15,647 bases of DNA, taken from the NCBI GenBank assembly GCA_964407825.1, contig CAYOXD010000075.1:1-15647 (forward strand), in the 5' to 3' direction. Shown here piece by piece: positions 1 through 8,135 of the stretch (its first letter is position 1; each line of letters opens with the position of its first letter). The DNA comes from CAYOXD01 sp964407825. GTDB lineage: Bacteria; Desulfobacterota; Desulfobacteria; Desulfobacterales; JAFDDL01. A model generated the notes under the pieces. The model searched no databases, had not been told where the DNA came from, and saw nothing but the letters and a program-made list of their open reading frames with translations. Both the position numbers and the translations under genes were made by a program.

Positions 1-88
1 CAACGATTAAGGACGGGGACAACAAAACTCAAAACTTCCGGTAGTTATTGCTTCCAAAAAACAATTTTGTGTGTTATGGGGGGCAGCT

Positions 89-886
89 ATGGGATCTATC
101 ATCTGCATCGCCAGCCAGAAGGGCGGCACCGGCAAAACTACCACAGCAGTCAATCTGGCCGCGTCGTTGGCGCTGTTCGAGAACAAAACGCTGGTCGTGG
201 ATTGTGATCCTCTTGGAAACGCCACCACAGGTCTAGGCATCAATAAGGCCGGAATCTCGCGCAACCTGTTTCATGCCCTGACGGGAAGGGCAGACTTTTC
301 CGATGCGACCGTGCCCACCCCCCTGACATTTTTATCCCTTATACCGGCAAGCCTTGATCTTCTATCCATCGAAAATCGGGAAGCCGGCCATGTGAACAAC
401 AGGGATCTTCTCCAAAAGCTCATGCGGGGAGCGGCGGACCGGTACGACTATATCATCATCGACTCCCCGCCCTCCCTTGGAAACCTGGCCGAGTGCGCGT
501 TGGCATCCGCGGATTATCTGATCATCCCCACCCAGCGCCGCATTTTTTCTTTCGAGGGCCTGGGCCCGTTGCTGTCCATGGTTCAGCGGGTGAGACGTCG
601 CTGGAACCCCGATCTTAGAATTGCCGGCATCCTCTTTACCATGATCGAAACCCACTGGCGGGAGGCCGCTGGGCAAACACCGGATTTCCTGTCGAGCTTG
701 AGGGGCCAGATATTCGACACCCTCATTCCCCTGGATCCGGTCCTTGCCGACGCCGCGGACTACGGCCGACCGGCTGCCCTGCACGATATTGCGGCACCGG
801 GTTCCAAGGCCTATCTCGATTTGGCGCAGGAGGTGCACCAGTGGATACGGGCAGCGCAAGCACGGACCGATCTTCGGTCCTCTTGA
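89..886 (+). CDS. ParA/Soj-family deviant Walker A ATPase
   Basis: A 265-residue P-loop ATPase of the ParA/MinD superfamily, which bind DNA or partners as ATP dimers to segregate or position cargo. Seen: the deviant Walker A KGGTGKTT (K11-T18), the A' motif VVDCDP (D38, D40), Walker B IIIDSPPS (D125), and a C-terminal stretch IPLDPVLADAADYGRP that matches the end of chromosomal ParA/Soj proteins. There is no N-terminal helix-turn-helix, so it is the short (type Ib/Soj) form. A GTG lies in frame at 71, but the ATG at 89 is preferred because a G-rich ribosome binding site (78-83) sits 5 nt before it and the family motif starts a few residues in. Odd: the usual Gln after DxDP is Leu (DPLGN), and the MYDxRT loop is replaced by MIETHWR. 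No parB follows; two unrecognised genes do. The family is certain, the cargo unknown. Confidence 0.93.
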   Translation: MGSIICIASQKGGTGKTTTAVNLAASLALFENKTLVVDCDPLGNATTGLGINKAGISRNLFHALTGRADFSDATVPTPLTFLSLIPASLDLLSIENREAGHVNNRDLLQKLMRGAADRYDYIIIDSPPSLGNLAECALASADYLIIPTQRRIFSFEGLGPLLSMVQRVRRRWNPDLRIAGILFTMIETHWREAAGQTPDFLSSLRGQIFDTLIPLDPVLADAADYGRPAALHDIAAPGSKAYLDLAQEVHQWIRAAQARTDLRSS

Positions 887-889
887 GGG

Positions 890-949
890 TGGCAGCATTA
901 ACGTTTGAAGGGCTCCATAGGGCCTCTTTCCATTCGGATTCTGCTGCCA
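890..949 (+). promoter_or_regulatory. Structured intercistronic region with 8-bp inverted repeat
   Basis: TGGCAGCA (890-897) is perfectly complementary to TGCTGCCA (942-949). Between them lies a second possible RNA stem, GGCTC (911-915) with GGGCC (920-924), one G-U pair and a CATA loop. It lies just after the parA stop and before the next gene's ribosome binding site. No U-tract follows, so it does not look like a standard terminator. It may stabilise the message or regulate the downstream gene; its function is not shown. Confidence 0.35.
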
Positions 950-998
950 TGCATGATAGGATAAAGCTGATCCCACCCAAAACACGAAGGAGATGCCA

Positions 999-1622
999 GT
1001 GAAAATTACAAATTCCGAAACCATCAAAAGCAGCGAGAGGGAATTGATCGATGCCATCACCGGGGATCTGGATTGGAGCACCATCGAGGAGCTTATCCGC
1101 GAGCGCCACAAGCTCAACATCCAGGACGATGTAGCGTATACGAAGGGCGATATCATCGTGCATGAGAGCCAGGTGGCCTACCAGCTCGACTTCGAGGTCA
1201 AGATGAACCTCTCGGTCATCTTCGATCGAAAGGGAAACTTTCTCTCCCTGAATACCAACGAGGCAGACGATGCGGAGAGCTCTCCGGAGTCGGCCGCACC
1301 CCCCTCCGCACCGGACGAAACCAGGGATGAAACGCCGGCGGACGACCATCAGGAACCCGCACCGACTGAAGCCGCCCCGCCATCGGCGGATGCCAGCTCC
1401 GAAATCCTCCAGATGACGTCCGAGATTGCCGACATGTCAGAAGAAGCGTCCGATACACTGGAGGCATCCCTGGACGATACCACTGACAGCGGAAACTCCA
1501 CTTCCTCCTGGGCCACTGCCATGCAGGCGGTTCGTCCAGAGGATCCGCCCCAGGAAAAGATGGCGGACATGGCGTCCCAGATCGCCAGTATGATCTCCGA
1601 AATCAACGAAGACCCGCATTGA
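999..1622 (+). CDS. Acidic hypothetical protein, globular N-terminus plus disordered tail
   Basis: I do not recognise this 207-residue protein. Residues 1-90 look folded: an amphipathic helix (ERELIDAITGDLDWSTIEELI) and then alternating strands (DDVAYTKGDIIVHESQVAYQL, KMNLSVIFDRKGNFLSL). The rest is a Pro/Ala/Glu/Asp-rich, probably disordered linker with two short helical segments that share the pattern MxSxIAxM. There is no signal peptide or membrane segment, so it should be cytoplasmic. GTG at 999 is chosen over ATG at 993 because AAGGAG (987-992) touches the ATG but is 6 nt from the GTG. It lies 112 bp after parA and 109 bp before the zinc-ribbon gene, all on one strand. By position it may be an adaptor for the ATPase, but this is inference from context only. 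Confidence 0.8.
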   Translation: MKITNSETIKSSERELIDAITGDLDWSTIEELIRERHKLNIQDDVAYTKGDIIVHESQVAYQLDFEVKMNLSVIFDRKGNFLSLNTNEADDAESSPESAAPPSAPDETRDETPADDHQEPAPTEAAPPSADASSEILQMTSEIADMSEEASDTLEASLDDTTDSGNSTSSWATAMQAVRPEDPPQEKMADMASQIASMISEINEDPH

Positions 1623-1731
1623 CTATGGAAGAATCGGGTCAACCGGCTGCGCCGGAAGTGTTAAGCTTTAAGACCTTCTGACATCTGCCGATGTGCTCGC
1701 CGCAGTGTGCATGTTTTGGGTATAAGGAGCT

Positions 1732-2574
1732 ATGAACCAAGATGCAAATCCCGATAAGGCGCTTTTCGAAAGGGTAAAGGACAAATTCGATCGCGTCCTG
1801 AAACGTCACATCAGACGGCTGCTGGATACAAGCGAATCTGACCATCCCCCCCCTTACAGCCTCAACATGATCGTCTGCCTGCTGATTCTGGCGGAACGGG
1901 AAAAGGAAATCGCCGTTTTTCCCGGCTCCCCTCCGGAACGGTACACCCGGCAGACGTTTCTAAAAGACCTCCGGGAAATCGGAATCGACCCCGACGACAG
2001 CGTCATGGTGGAAATCCAGGACCTGGCCCAGGCCGGCTACATTCTCATCGGCGCAAACGATGAATACCGGGTGGGCGAGTCGTCCCAGAAATTTCTCTCC
2101 CTTCTGGACGCCATCTTTCCCAGCATGCAGGGCCTGAGCCTCGTGGCCTATATCCTTCAGGCGGTCGAAGAGGTAATCACGAACCGGAAGGACCTGATCC
2201 ATGCCATCCGCCAGTTCGATGAGACGCTTTTGACCCAGGGGCAATCGGTCTCCAAACAGCGCTACGAAGCCATTCGGCGCCAACGGGCCGAAGCGGCCCG
2301 TAAAAAGGATGACCCGGCCACGCTGGAGCAGAGAAAACGCTACCTGGAGAAGCTAAACGCGCTTCGATCCAGGAGGGCGGACACCTCCGGCGACCCGGCC
2401 ATCGTGACGACAACCGGCTACAGCAGCAAGGTGGAGGTCCGGGATCTCTTCCCCAAAGGGCCCGATGAGCCGAAACCAGCCGAACCTTTGTCAGAGCCCC
2501 CTGAACCGCCGCCCCAGGGGACGACGCCGGTCGAGGAAGCCGAATTGCCACCGACCGGGGACACAGCCTCTGAC
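1732..2574 (+). CDS. Zinc-ribbon protein, N-terminal part (interrupted by assembly gap)
   Basis: The first 281 residues of an unrecognised protein that runs into the N gap. Residues 1-190 are mostly helical and charged (FDRVLKRHIRRLLDTSES, YSLNMIVCLLILAEREKEI, LKDLREIGIDPDDSVMVEIQDLAQAGYIL). The pattern of a short helix bundle ending in an AGYI-type strand and turn resembles a winged-helix-like fold, but this is only a guess. Residues 185-230 are a very basic helical region (RQRAEAARKKD, KRYLEKLNALRSRR). From about 245 a Pro/Glu-rich linker starts. The start is ATG 1732 with AAGGAG at 1724-1729, an unusually short 2-nt spacing, and no better start nearby. After the gap the same kind of linker continues in another frame and leads to a zinc ribbon, so this is almost certainly the 5' end of that gene. 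Confidence 0.8.
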
Positions 2575-2674
2575 NNNNNNNNNNNNNNNNNNNNNNNNNN
2601 NNNNNNNNNNNNNNNNNNNNNNNNNNNNNNNNNNNNNNNNNNNNNNNNNNNNNNNNNNNNNNNNNNNNNNNNNN
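2575..2674. other. Assembly gap, 100 N
   Basis: Exactly 100 unknown bases, the usual placeholder for a gap of unknown length. Pro/Glu/Thr-rich linker coding flanks it on both sides, but the reading frames differ (frame 1 before, frame 3 after). The true length is therefore probably not 100, and a repetitive linker may have broken the assembly. Confidence 0.97.
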
Positions 2675-2675
2675 C

Positions 2676-3230
2676 ACAGCCCCTGATGCTCCGGCCATGG
2701 AAGCCGAATCACCGCCCGAACTATCTGACGTAACCGTCTCCGCCCCGCCCCCGTCGCCTCAAGCCCCCCCCACGCCGGCCGAACCGCAGACAGCCGAACC
2801 GGATGACCTTCCTGCGATGGAGGACGCATCTGAAGAGGACGAAATCGCAAAGCGCATCAAGGCCTTTGAGGAGGGTCTCGCCATGGCCTGCCCCGTGTGC
2901 AAGGAGGGAAAGATCCTGGCCGATCGCACGGAAAAGGGAAAGGCCTATTACTATTGCTCCAACAAGGACTGCAACCTGGTCACCTGGGGAAAGCCCTATC
3001 ACGTCTCCTGTCCGATTTGCGGGAATCCCTTTTTGGTCGAATTTCAGCAACAGGAGGGAGGGATCGGCCTCAAATGTCCACGGGGTACCTGCAACTTCGT
3101 TCACCGGGATTTCGACGGCAAGCACCTCCCCGGTACCCGATCGGCCAGTGAGAAAAAACCGGCTCGCAAGGTGGCGGTCCGCCGGAAAGGGGGCAAACGG
3201 GCCGTGCGCCGGGTGGTGAGACGGAAGTAG
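2676..3230 (+). CDS. Zinc-ribbon protein, C-terminal part (two topoisomerase-type C4 zinc fingers)
   Basis: The C-terminal 184 residues of the gene begun at 1732. It opens in the gap and continues the Pro/Glu-rich linker (TAPDAPAMEAESPPELSD). A helix follows (DEIAKRIKAFEEGLAM), then two zinc ribbons of the topoisomerase I C-terminal type: CPVC...CSNKDC and CPIC...CPRGTC, each CxxC plus Cx4C. It ends in an Arg/Lys tail (KKPARKVAVRRKGGKR...VVRRK). In topoisomerases such ribbons bind single-stranded DNA; here there is no topoisomerase catalytic domain. The basic tail suggests nucleic-acid binding. An ATG at 2697 would give a stand-alone protein, but it has no ribosome binding site and lies inside linker-like sequence, so one continuous gene is more likely. 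Next to parA, it could be the DNA-binding partner that ParB normally provides (inference). Confidence 0.85.
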   Translation, partial: TAPDAPAMEAESPPELSDVTVSAPPPSPQAPPTPAEPQTAEPDDLPAMEDASEEDEIAKRIKAFEEGLAMACPVCKEGKILADRTEKGKAYYYCSNKDCNLVTWGKPYHVSCPICGNPFLVEFQQQEGGIGLKCPRGTCNFVHRDFDGKHLPGTRSASEKKPARKVAVRRKGGKRAVRRVVRRK

Positions 3231-3234
3231 CCGG

Positions 3235-3255
3235 AAAGACGAAGCCGTCGTCTTT
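3235..3255. terminator. Probable bidirectional terminator hairpin
   Basis: AAAGACGA (3235-3242) and TCGTCTTT (3248-3255) form a perfect 8-bp stem with a 5-nt loop. It sits between the convergent zinc-ribbon gene (ends 3230) and the histidine kinase, overlapping the kinase stop codon. The arms end in A and T runs on either strand, as expected for a shared terminator, though the U-tract is only three long. Confidence 0.6.
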
Positions 3256-4501
3256 AACGGGTCGGTTCCGCAGGAAGAATAAACCAAAAGGTACTGCCGA
3301 GTTTCCCATCGCTTTCAACACCGATTCGCCCACCGTGGAGTTCAACCGCCAACTTGCAAAAGGCCAGACCCAACCCCTTGGAATAGCTGCGGCCATCACC
3401 CCGCTTTTTCACCTGGAAAAACTTGTCGAATATGGCGGCTTGGAACTCCGGAGCGATTCCCGGTCCCCGGTCCTTAACGAAGAACCGGACGTCTCCGGAT
3501 GACTCGGTGGTGAAGCCGATCTCCAGCGTTTCGTTTTCAGGCGAAAATTGGATGGCATTGATGAGCAGGTTTTGAAGCACCCGCAGCAGCAGGCTCCGAT
3601 CCCCGTAGAACCCCTCTTGGACCTCTAAGGCCTCTGGCAGGGAGGCCAGCATGCGGATGCCACGGGTTCGCGAGATGCTGTGGACCATTGATTGGGCATC
3701 GGACAGCAACTCCCGGGGGGAGAGGCCCTCCGGCACCAGGGGCATGCCGCCCTCTTCCATCTGGGCGATGTCCATCAGGTCGGCGACCATACGATAGAGG
3801 GTGTCGCAGCCCGCCTGGGCGGTCCTGACATACTCGAGCATCTCGCCGTCCGCCAGGTAGGAGAGAATGTCGATATTGGCCATGATCTCTGAGATCGGCC
3901 CCTTCAGGTCGTGGATCAGCATATGGAAAAGCTCGGCCCGAAGCTTTTCCATCGCCCGAAGCCGCTGGTGGCTTTCCTCCAGGCTCCGCTGTTTCTCCAA
4001 CAGTTCGATGTTCAGCCGGTAATTCTCGGCCGCGCTGATCAGCTGGCCGGCAAAGGTAACCACCAGCTCCCGCTCGGCCTCCGAGAACCGATCCGCACCC
4101 CGCTTTTCCGTCAGGCTCAATACCCCCCGGGGCGTCTCACCCTCCATGATCGGGACGATCAGGAAGGCGTCCTTTTTGTATTGTCCCTGAACATTTCGAA
4201 ACATCGGGCCGTTCCGGCTGATCCCATCCATGTACAGGGGCTCCCGGTTGAGAAACACGTACGAGGCCGGCGCCTTTTCCGATATGGGCTGACGGATGCC
4301 GATCAGATGAACATCCGAGGCCGCCACTACCTCTAGATACTCATCGCCTCGGCTGATCATGATGGAGCCCTTTCCGGCATCCATGCATCGAATGACTTCC
4401 CCCAAAATCAGCTGCAGCTTTTGATGATAGGACAGGTCGGCTCGATTGGAAATTCTGGCCATGCCCAACAGGGCATGCGATAGTCGGCTCTCTTCTTCCA
4501 T
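3254..4501 (-). CDS. GAF-domain sensor histidine kinase
   Basis: A 415-residue cytoplasmic two-component kinase with no transmembrane segment. A GAF sensor domain covers residues about 20-160, then a coiled coil at 160-190. The HisKA dimerisation helix carries the phospho-acceptor H197 (LFHMLIHDLKGP). The HATPase_c domain shows the N box (NLLINAIQF, N315), the G1 box KDRGPGIAPE (D344), the F box IFDKFFQV and the G2 box GLGLAFCKLAVELHGG. All catalytic motifs look intact, so it should be active. It follows the receiver-TPR gene by 49 bp on the same strand, and the two are probably co-transcribed partners. The ATG at 4501 fits the domain boundaries, though the ribosome binding site is weak (TGGAA). 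The ligand of the GAF domain cannot be read from sequence. Confidence 0.93.
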   Translation of the reverse strand: MEEESRLSHALLGMARISNRADLSYHQKLQLILGEVIRCMDAGKGSIMISRGDEYLEVVAASDVHLIGIRQPISEKAPASYVFLNREPLYMDGISRNGPMFRNVQGQYKKDAFLIVPIMEGETPRGVLSLTEKRGADRFSEAERELVVTFAGQLISAAENYRLNIELLEKQRSLEESHQRLRAMEKLRAELFHMLIHDLKGPISEIMANIDILSYLADGEMLEYVRTAQAGCDTLYRMVADLMDIAQMEEGGMPLVPEGLSPRELLSDAQSMVHSISRTRGIRMLASLPEALEVQEGFYGDRSLLLRVLQNLLINAIQFSPENETLEIGFTTESSGDVRFFVKDRGPGIAPEFQAAIFDKFFQVKKRGDGRSYSKGLGLAFCKLAVELHGGRIGVESDGKLGSTFWFILPAEPTR

Positions 4502-4550
4502 GGCAATTCCAGACCTTAACTTACGATCCCGTATCGGTGGGTTACAAAAT

Positions 4551-5708
4551 TCAGACGCATTTCTTTCTCATGCGGATCGCCGTGTCATTGCCGGGATCCA
4601 GAAGAAGCACGTCCCCCAGCACCTGGTCGGCCCGAAGCATCTGGCCGATTTCCAGGTAATTTTCGGCAATGCGCAGCTTGAGCGCAACGCTGTTCTTCTC
4701 CAGTGCATCGGCTCTGGATAAATACTTGATGGCACTCAGCGGCTCTTTCATCTTCTCGTAGGTGTCGCCCATCCGGGTCAGGACGTCCACCCGCTCCGGC
4801 GTCGCCTTCAACGCCTGGTGCAGCAGCTTCAGCGCAAAGGCATAAGCCTCGTGCTCCAGGCTGAAATCGATGATATCCTCCTTCAGTGATTGCCGCTCCT
4901 GTTCACCGGCAAGCTCGAAGACGCGCTCCAGCACCTCCTCGGCTCTCTCCAGCATGCCCTTCTGGAGGAGCACCTTGCCGAAATAGATTCCTCGCGACAC
5001 ATGCCGGGGGCTGACGGACATGGCCTTCTCGAACCACTGGGCTGCATTATCGATATCGTTCCTCTTGAGGCAGATCTCTCCCAGATGGTGGAAGGCGAAC
5101 ACATCGAGCTTGTTCATGCCGGCCGCCATGAGAAGCCACTTTTCGGCCTCCTGAAACGCCTCCTTTTCGTAGCAGAGGAGCCCAAGTTCCCGAATGGGCT
5201 TGGACGAGGACCGGTCCGCCTTGATGGCTAATTTGGTCTCCTCGATGGCCTCATTGATCTTTCCCTCCTCCTTGAAGATCCTGGCCTTTTTCAGGTGCAA
5301 CACCATGGGGGGCGGATTATTGGCCTGCTCGACCACCGCTGATATCCGGTCGCCCAGGGATTTCACCGTAAGGGGTTTGAGGATGTAGGCGTCGATATCG
5401 GATTCCGCGGCCTCTGCCACGATATCGCTGTTGGCGGCAGCAGTGACCATCACCACCGGCGTGTCCCTGAGCTGGGGGCTTTCGCGCACCCGGTCGAGCA
5501 GCTCCAGGCCGTTCATCACCGGCATATTCCAATCCACAATCAACAGGTCGGCCGGAACCTCCTGCAAGGTTTTCCACGCCTCAAGGCCATTGAAGGCATA
5601 TCGGATCTTTTTCCCGTACCCCAGCACCCTGAGCATCCCTCGAATGGATTTACACATGCTCTCGATGTCATCGACAATGAGAACACTCATTTCTTCAATC
5701 TGGATCAT
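4551..5708 (-). CDS. Response regulator: CheY-like receiver plus TPR repeats
   Basis: A 385-residue protein with an N-terminal receiver domain (about 7-125) and a long helical tail of roughly six tetratricopeptide repeats (about 140-385). The receiver has the acidic pair D13/D14, the phospho-acceptor D59 in LLIVDWNMPVMNG, the switch residue T89 and K111 (ILKP). TPR signatures include AAQWFEKAMSVSPRH, AFALKLLHQALKATPERVDV and AIKYLSRADALEKNSV. There is no DNA-binding or enzymatic output domain, so signalling probably goes through protein-protein contact on the TPR surface. It is the first gene of a two-gene unit with the GAF histidine kinase. ATG 5708 is taken as the start; an in-frame ATG at 5690 (MSVLIVDD) is equally close to the receiver and cannot be excluded. 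Confidence 0.93.
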   Translation of the reverse strand: MIQIEEMSVLIVDDIESMCKSIRGMLRVLGYGKKIRYAFNGLEAWKTLQEVPADLLIVDWNMPVMNGLELLDRVRESPQLRDTPVVMVTAAANSDIVAEAAESDIDAYILKPLTVKSLGDRISAVVEQANNPPPMVLHLKKARIFKEEGKINEAIEETKLAIKADRSSSKPIRELGLLCYEKEAFQEAEKWLLMAAGMNKLDVFAFHHLGEICLKRNDIDNAAQWFEKAMSVSPRHVSRGIYFGKVLLQKGMLERAEEVLERVFELAGEQERQSLKEDIIDFSLEHEAYAFALKLLHQALKATPERVDVLTRMGDTYEKMKEPLSAIKYLSRADALEKNSVALKLRIAENYLEIGQMLRADQVLGDVLLLDPGNDTAIRMRKKCV

Positions 5709-5730
5709 CCGGTATCATCTCGGCAATCTG

Positions 5731-5745
5731 TGTTGATCTGTTGAT
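5731..5745. repeat. Tandem 7-bp direct repeat TGTTGAT upstream of receiver-TPR gene
   Basis: TGTTGAT occurs at 5731-5737 and 5739-5745, one base apart, 23 bp upstream of the receiver-TPR start codon. Such a pair could be a regulator half-site array; no function is shown. Confidence 0.4.
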
Positions 5746-5800
5746 TTCAAGCAACAGCACCCTCTCATTTGTTCATCGGGAAAAGAGGGGTGGAACTTGA

Positions 5801-5837
5801 GATTTTCAAAGAATCGCCATTCGAACCTTCGAAAATC
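5801..5837. promoter_or_regulatory. Inverted repeat in the divergent receiver-TPR/mqnE intergenic region
   Basis: GATTTTCAAAG (5801-5811) pairs with CTTCGAAAATC (5827-5837) at 10 of 11 positions, around a 15-nt centre that holds TTCGAA. It ends one base before a candidate -35 element for the mqn operon, which is where an operator would be expected. The whole gap between the two divergent genes is 238 bp and shows no coding. Confidence 0.4.
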
Positions 5838-5838
5838 C

Positions 5839-5867
5839 TTGCCACATCGTCCTGTATCTGGTTTATT
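5839..5867 (+). promoter_or_regulatory. Candidate sigma70 promoter for the mqn operon
   Basis: TTGCCA (5839-5844), 17 bp, then TTTATT (5862-5867) within an AT-rich stretch. The -35 matches consensus at four of six positions (TTGNNA) and so does the -10. Transcription would start near 5874, leaving a leader of about 70 nt before the mqnE start. This was read by eye and not tested. Confidence 0.4.
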
Positions 5868-5914
5868 TTTATGTTTTGATGATGGTAAGGACCCGTATGC
5901 AAACCCCCTATCGC

Positions 5915-5930
5915 GGTCCCCATGGGGACC
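5915..5930 (+). promoter_or_regulatory. Perfect 16-bp palindrome in the mqnE leader
   Basis: GGTCCCCATGGGGACC is fully self-complementary and lies 4 nt before the GGAG ribosome binding site (5935-5938). As RNA it folds into a 6-bp GC-rich stem with a CAUG loop. CGC (5912-5914) can also pair with GCG (5933-5935), skipping TG, which would hide the first G of the ribosome binding site. It could be a DNA operator or an RNA element controlling translation of the operon. Confidence 0.5.
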
Positions 5931-5946
5931 TGGCGGAGTTTAGACC

Positions 5947-7058
<1,112 letters not shown>

Positions 7059-7062
<4 letters not shown>

Positions 7063-8135
7063 CCTACCTGCAGCGGCTGTACGGGAAAATCGAGGCAGCG
7101 GCGCGCCTCGATGCGGACGAAGCCCTGAGGCTCTATCGGGAGGCGGATCTTCTCAGCCTGGGCCGCCTCGCCCATGGGGTCCGGAACCGGCTTCACCCCT
7201 CCCCTGTGGTCACCTACGTGGTGGACCGAAACATCAACTATACGAACGTCTGCGTCTCCGGGTGCCTGTTCTGCGCCTATTACCGGGCCAAGGAGGCACC
7301 GGATGCCTACGTGATCACCCGGGACGCGCTGGGCCGCAAGATCGAGGAAACCCTCGCCCTCGGCGGCACCCAGATCCTGCTTCAGGGGGGGATGCACCCG
7401 GACCTGGACCTGGACTGGTGCCTGGATCTGCTCCGTTTCATCAAGACCCACTTCGATATCCACATCCATGGATTCTCGCCGACGGAGATCAACTGCCTGG
7501 CCCGGAACAGCGGCATCGGCGTTCCGGAGGTTCTGGAGCGTCTCGTGGCCGCGGGCCTCGGATCCATCCCGGGTGGCGGCGCCGAAATCCTGGTGGACGC
7601 CGTCCGTCGCCGGATTTCCCCCAACAAGTGCTCGGCTTCCGACTGGCTCCATGTCATGCGATGCGCCCACACCATCGGCCTCAAAACCACCGCCACCATG
7701 ATGTTCGGCCATGTGGAATCGGACCGGGACATCATCTCGCATCTGCTCAGGATCCGGGAGCTGCAGGACGAGACCGGCGGCTTTACCGCCTTTATCCCCT
7801 GGTCCTTTCAGCCCCTGAACACCCGCATCCAGGTCCCGCCCGCCACGGCCGTGGACTACCTTCGGGTGCTGGCCACAAGCCGCCTGGTGCTGGACAATGT
7901 GCCGAACCTTCAGGCCTCCTGGGTGACGCAAGGGGACAAAATCGCCCAACTGGCCCTGACCTTCGGTGCCAACGACATGGGCAGCACCATGATCGAGGAA
8001 AACGTGGTGGCCGCGGCCGGCATCCACTTCCGCCTGCCCAAGGACGAGATGATCCGGCTCATCGAATCGGCCGGGTACCGGCCTGTCCAGCGGACATACC
8101 GCTACACGCCCGTTCATCCGGAGCCTGGGCCGTGA
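7059..8135 (+). CDS. mqnC: Cyclic dehypoxanthinyl futalosine synthase (radical SAM)
   Basis: A 358-residue radical SAM enzyme that cyclises dehypoxanthinyl futalosine to its cyclic form, the step before MqnD. The cluster motif is CVSGCLFC (C65, C69, C72) after NINYTNVC. The MqnC hallmarks CAYYRAKEAPDAYV, LLQGGMHPDL, HGFSPTEI, SIPGGGAEIL and FIPWSFQPLNT are present. It shares much sequence with mqnE (both DLLxLGxLAxxVR at the N-terminus and AGLxxxPGGGAE), reflecting an old duplication. The ATG overlaps the mqnE stop in an ATGA, indicating translational coupling. Its own stop overlaps the next gene in a GTGA at 8132. Confidence 0.95.

Noticed and set aside
48..88. Promoter for parA from TTGCTT (48-53) and TGTTAT (72-77)
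   Set aside because: The -10 would be only 11 bases from the start codon and overlap the ribosome binding site; the true promoter may lie outside the window.
864..880. GGACCGA/TCGGTCC hairpin at the 3' end of parA as a terminator
   Set aside because: The 7-bp stem is real, but it lies within the coding frame, has a 3-nt loop and is not followed by a U-run.
362..1156. 264-codon minus-strand frame across parA and the next spacer
   Set aside because: Shadow of parA; it runs through a structured non-coding spacer and has no motif.
1643..1655. CCGGC/GCCGG hairpin after the acidic gene as a terminator
   Set aside because: Only 5 bp with a 3-nt loop and no U-tract; common by chance in GC-rich DNA.
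2697..3230. Stand-alone zinc-ribbon gene starting at ATG 2697
   Set aside because: There is no ribosome binding site, and the same linker coding continues in frame from the gap edge, so it is the end of the interrupted gene.
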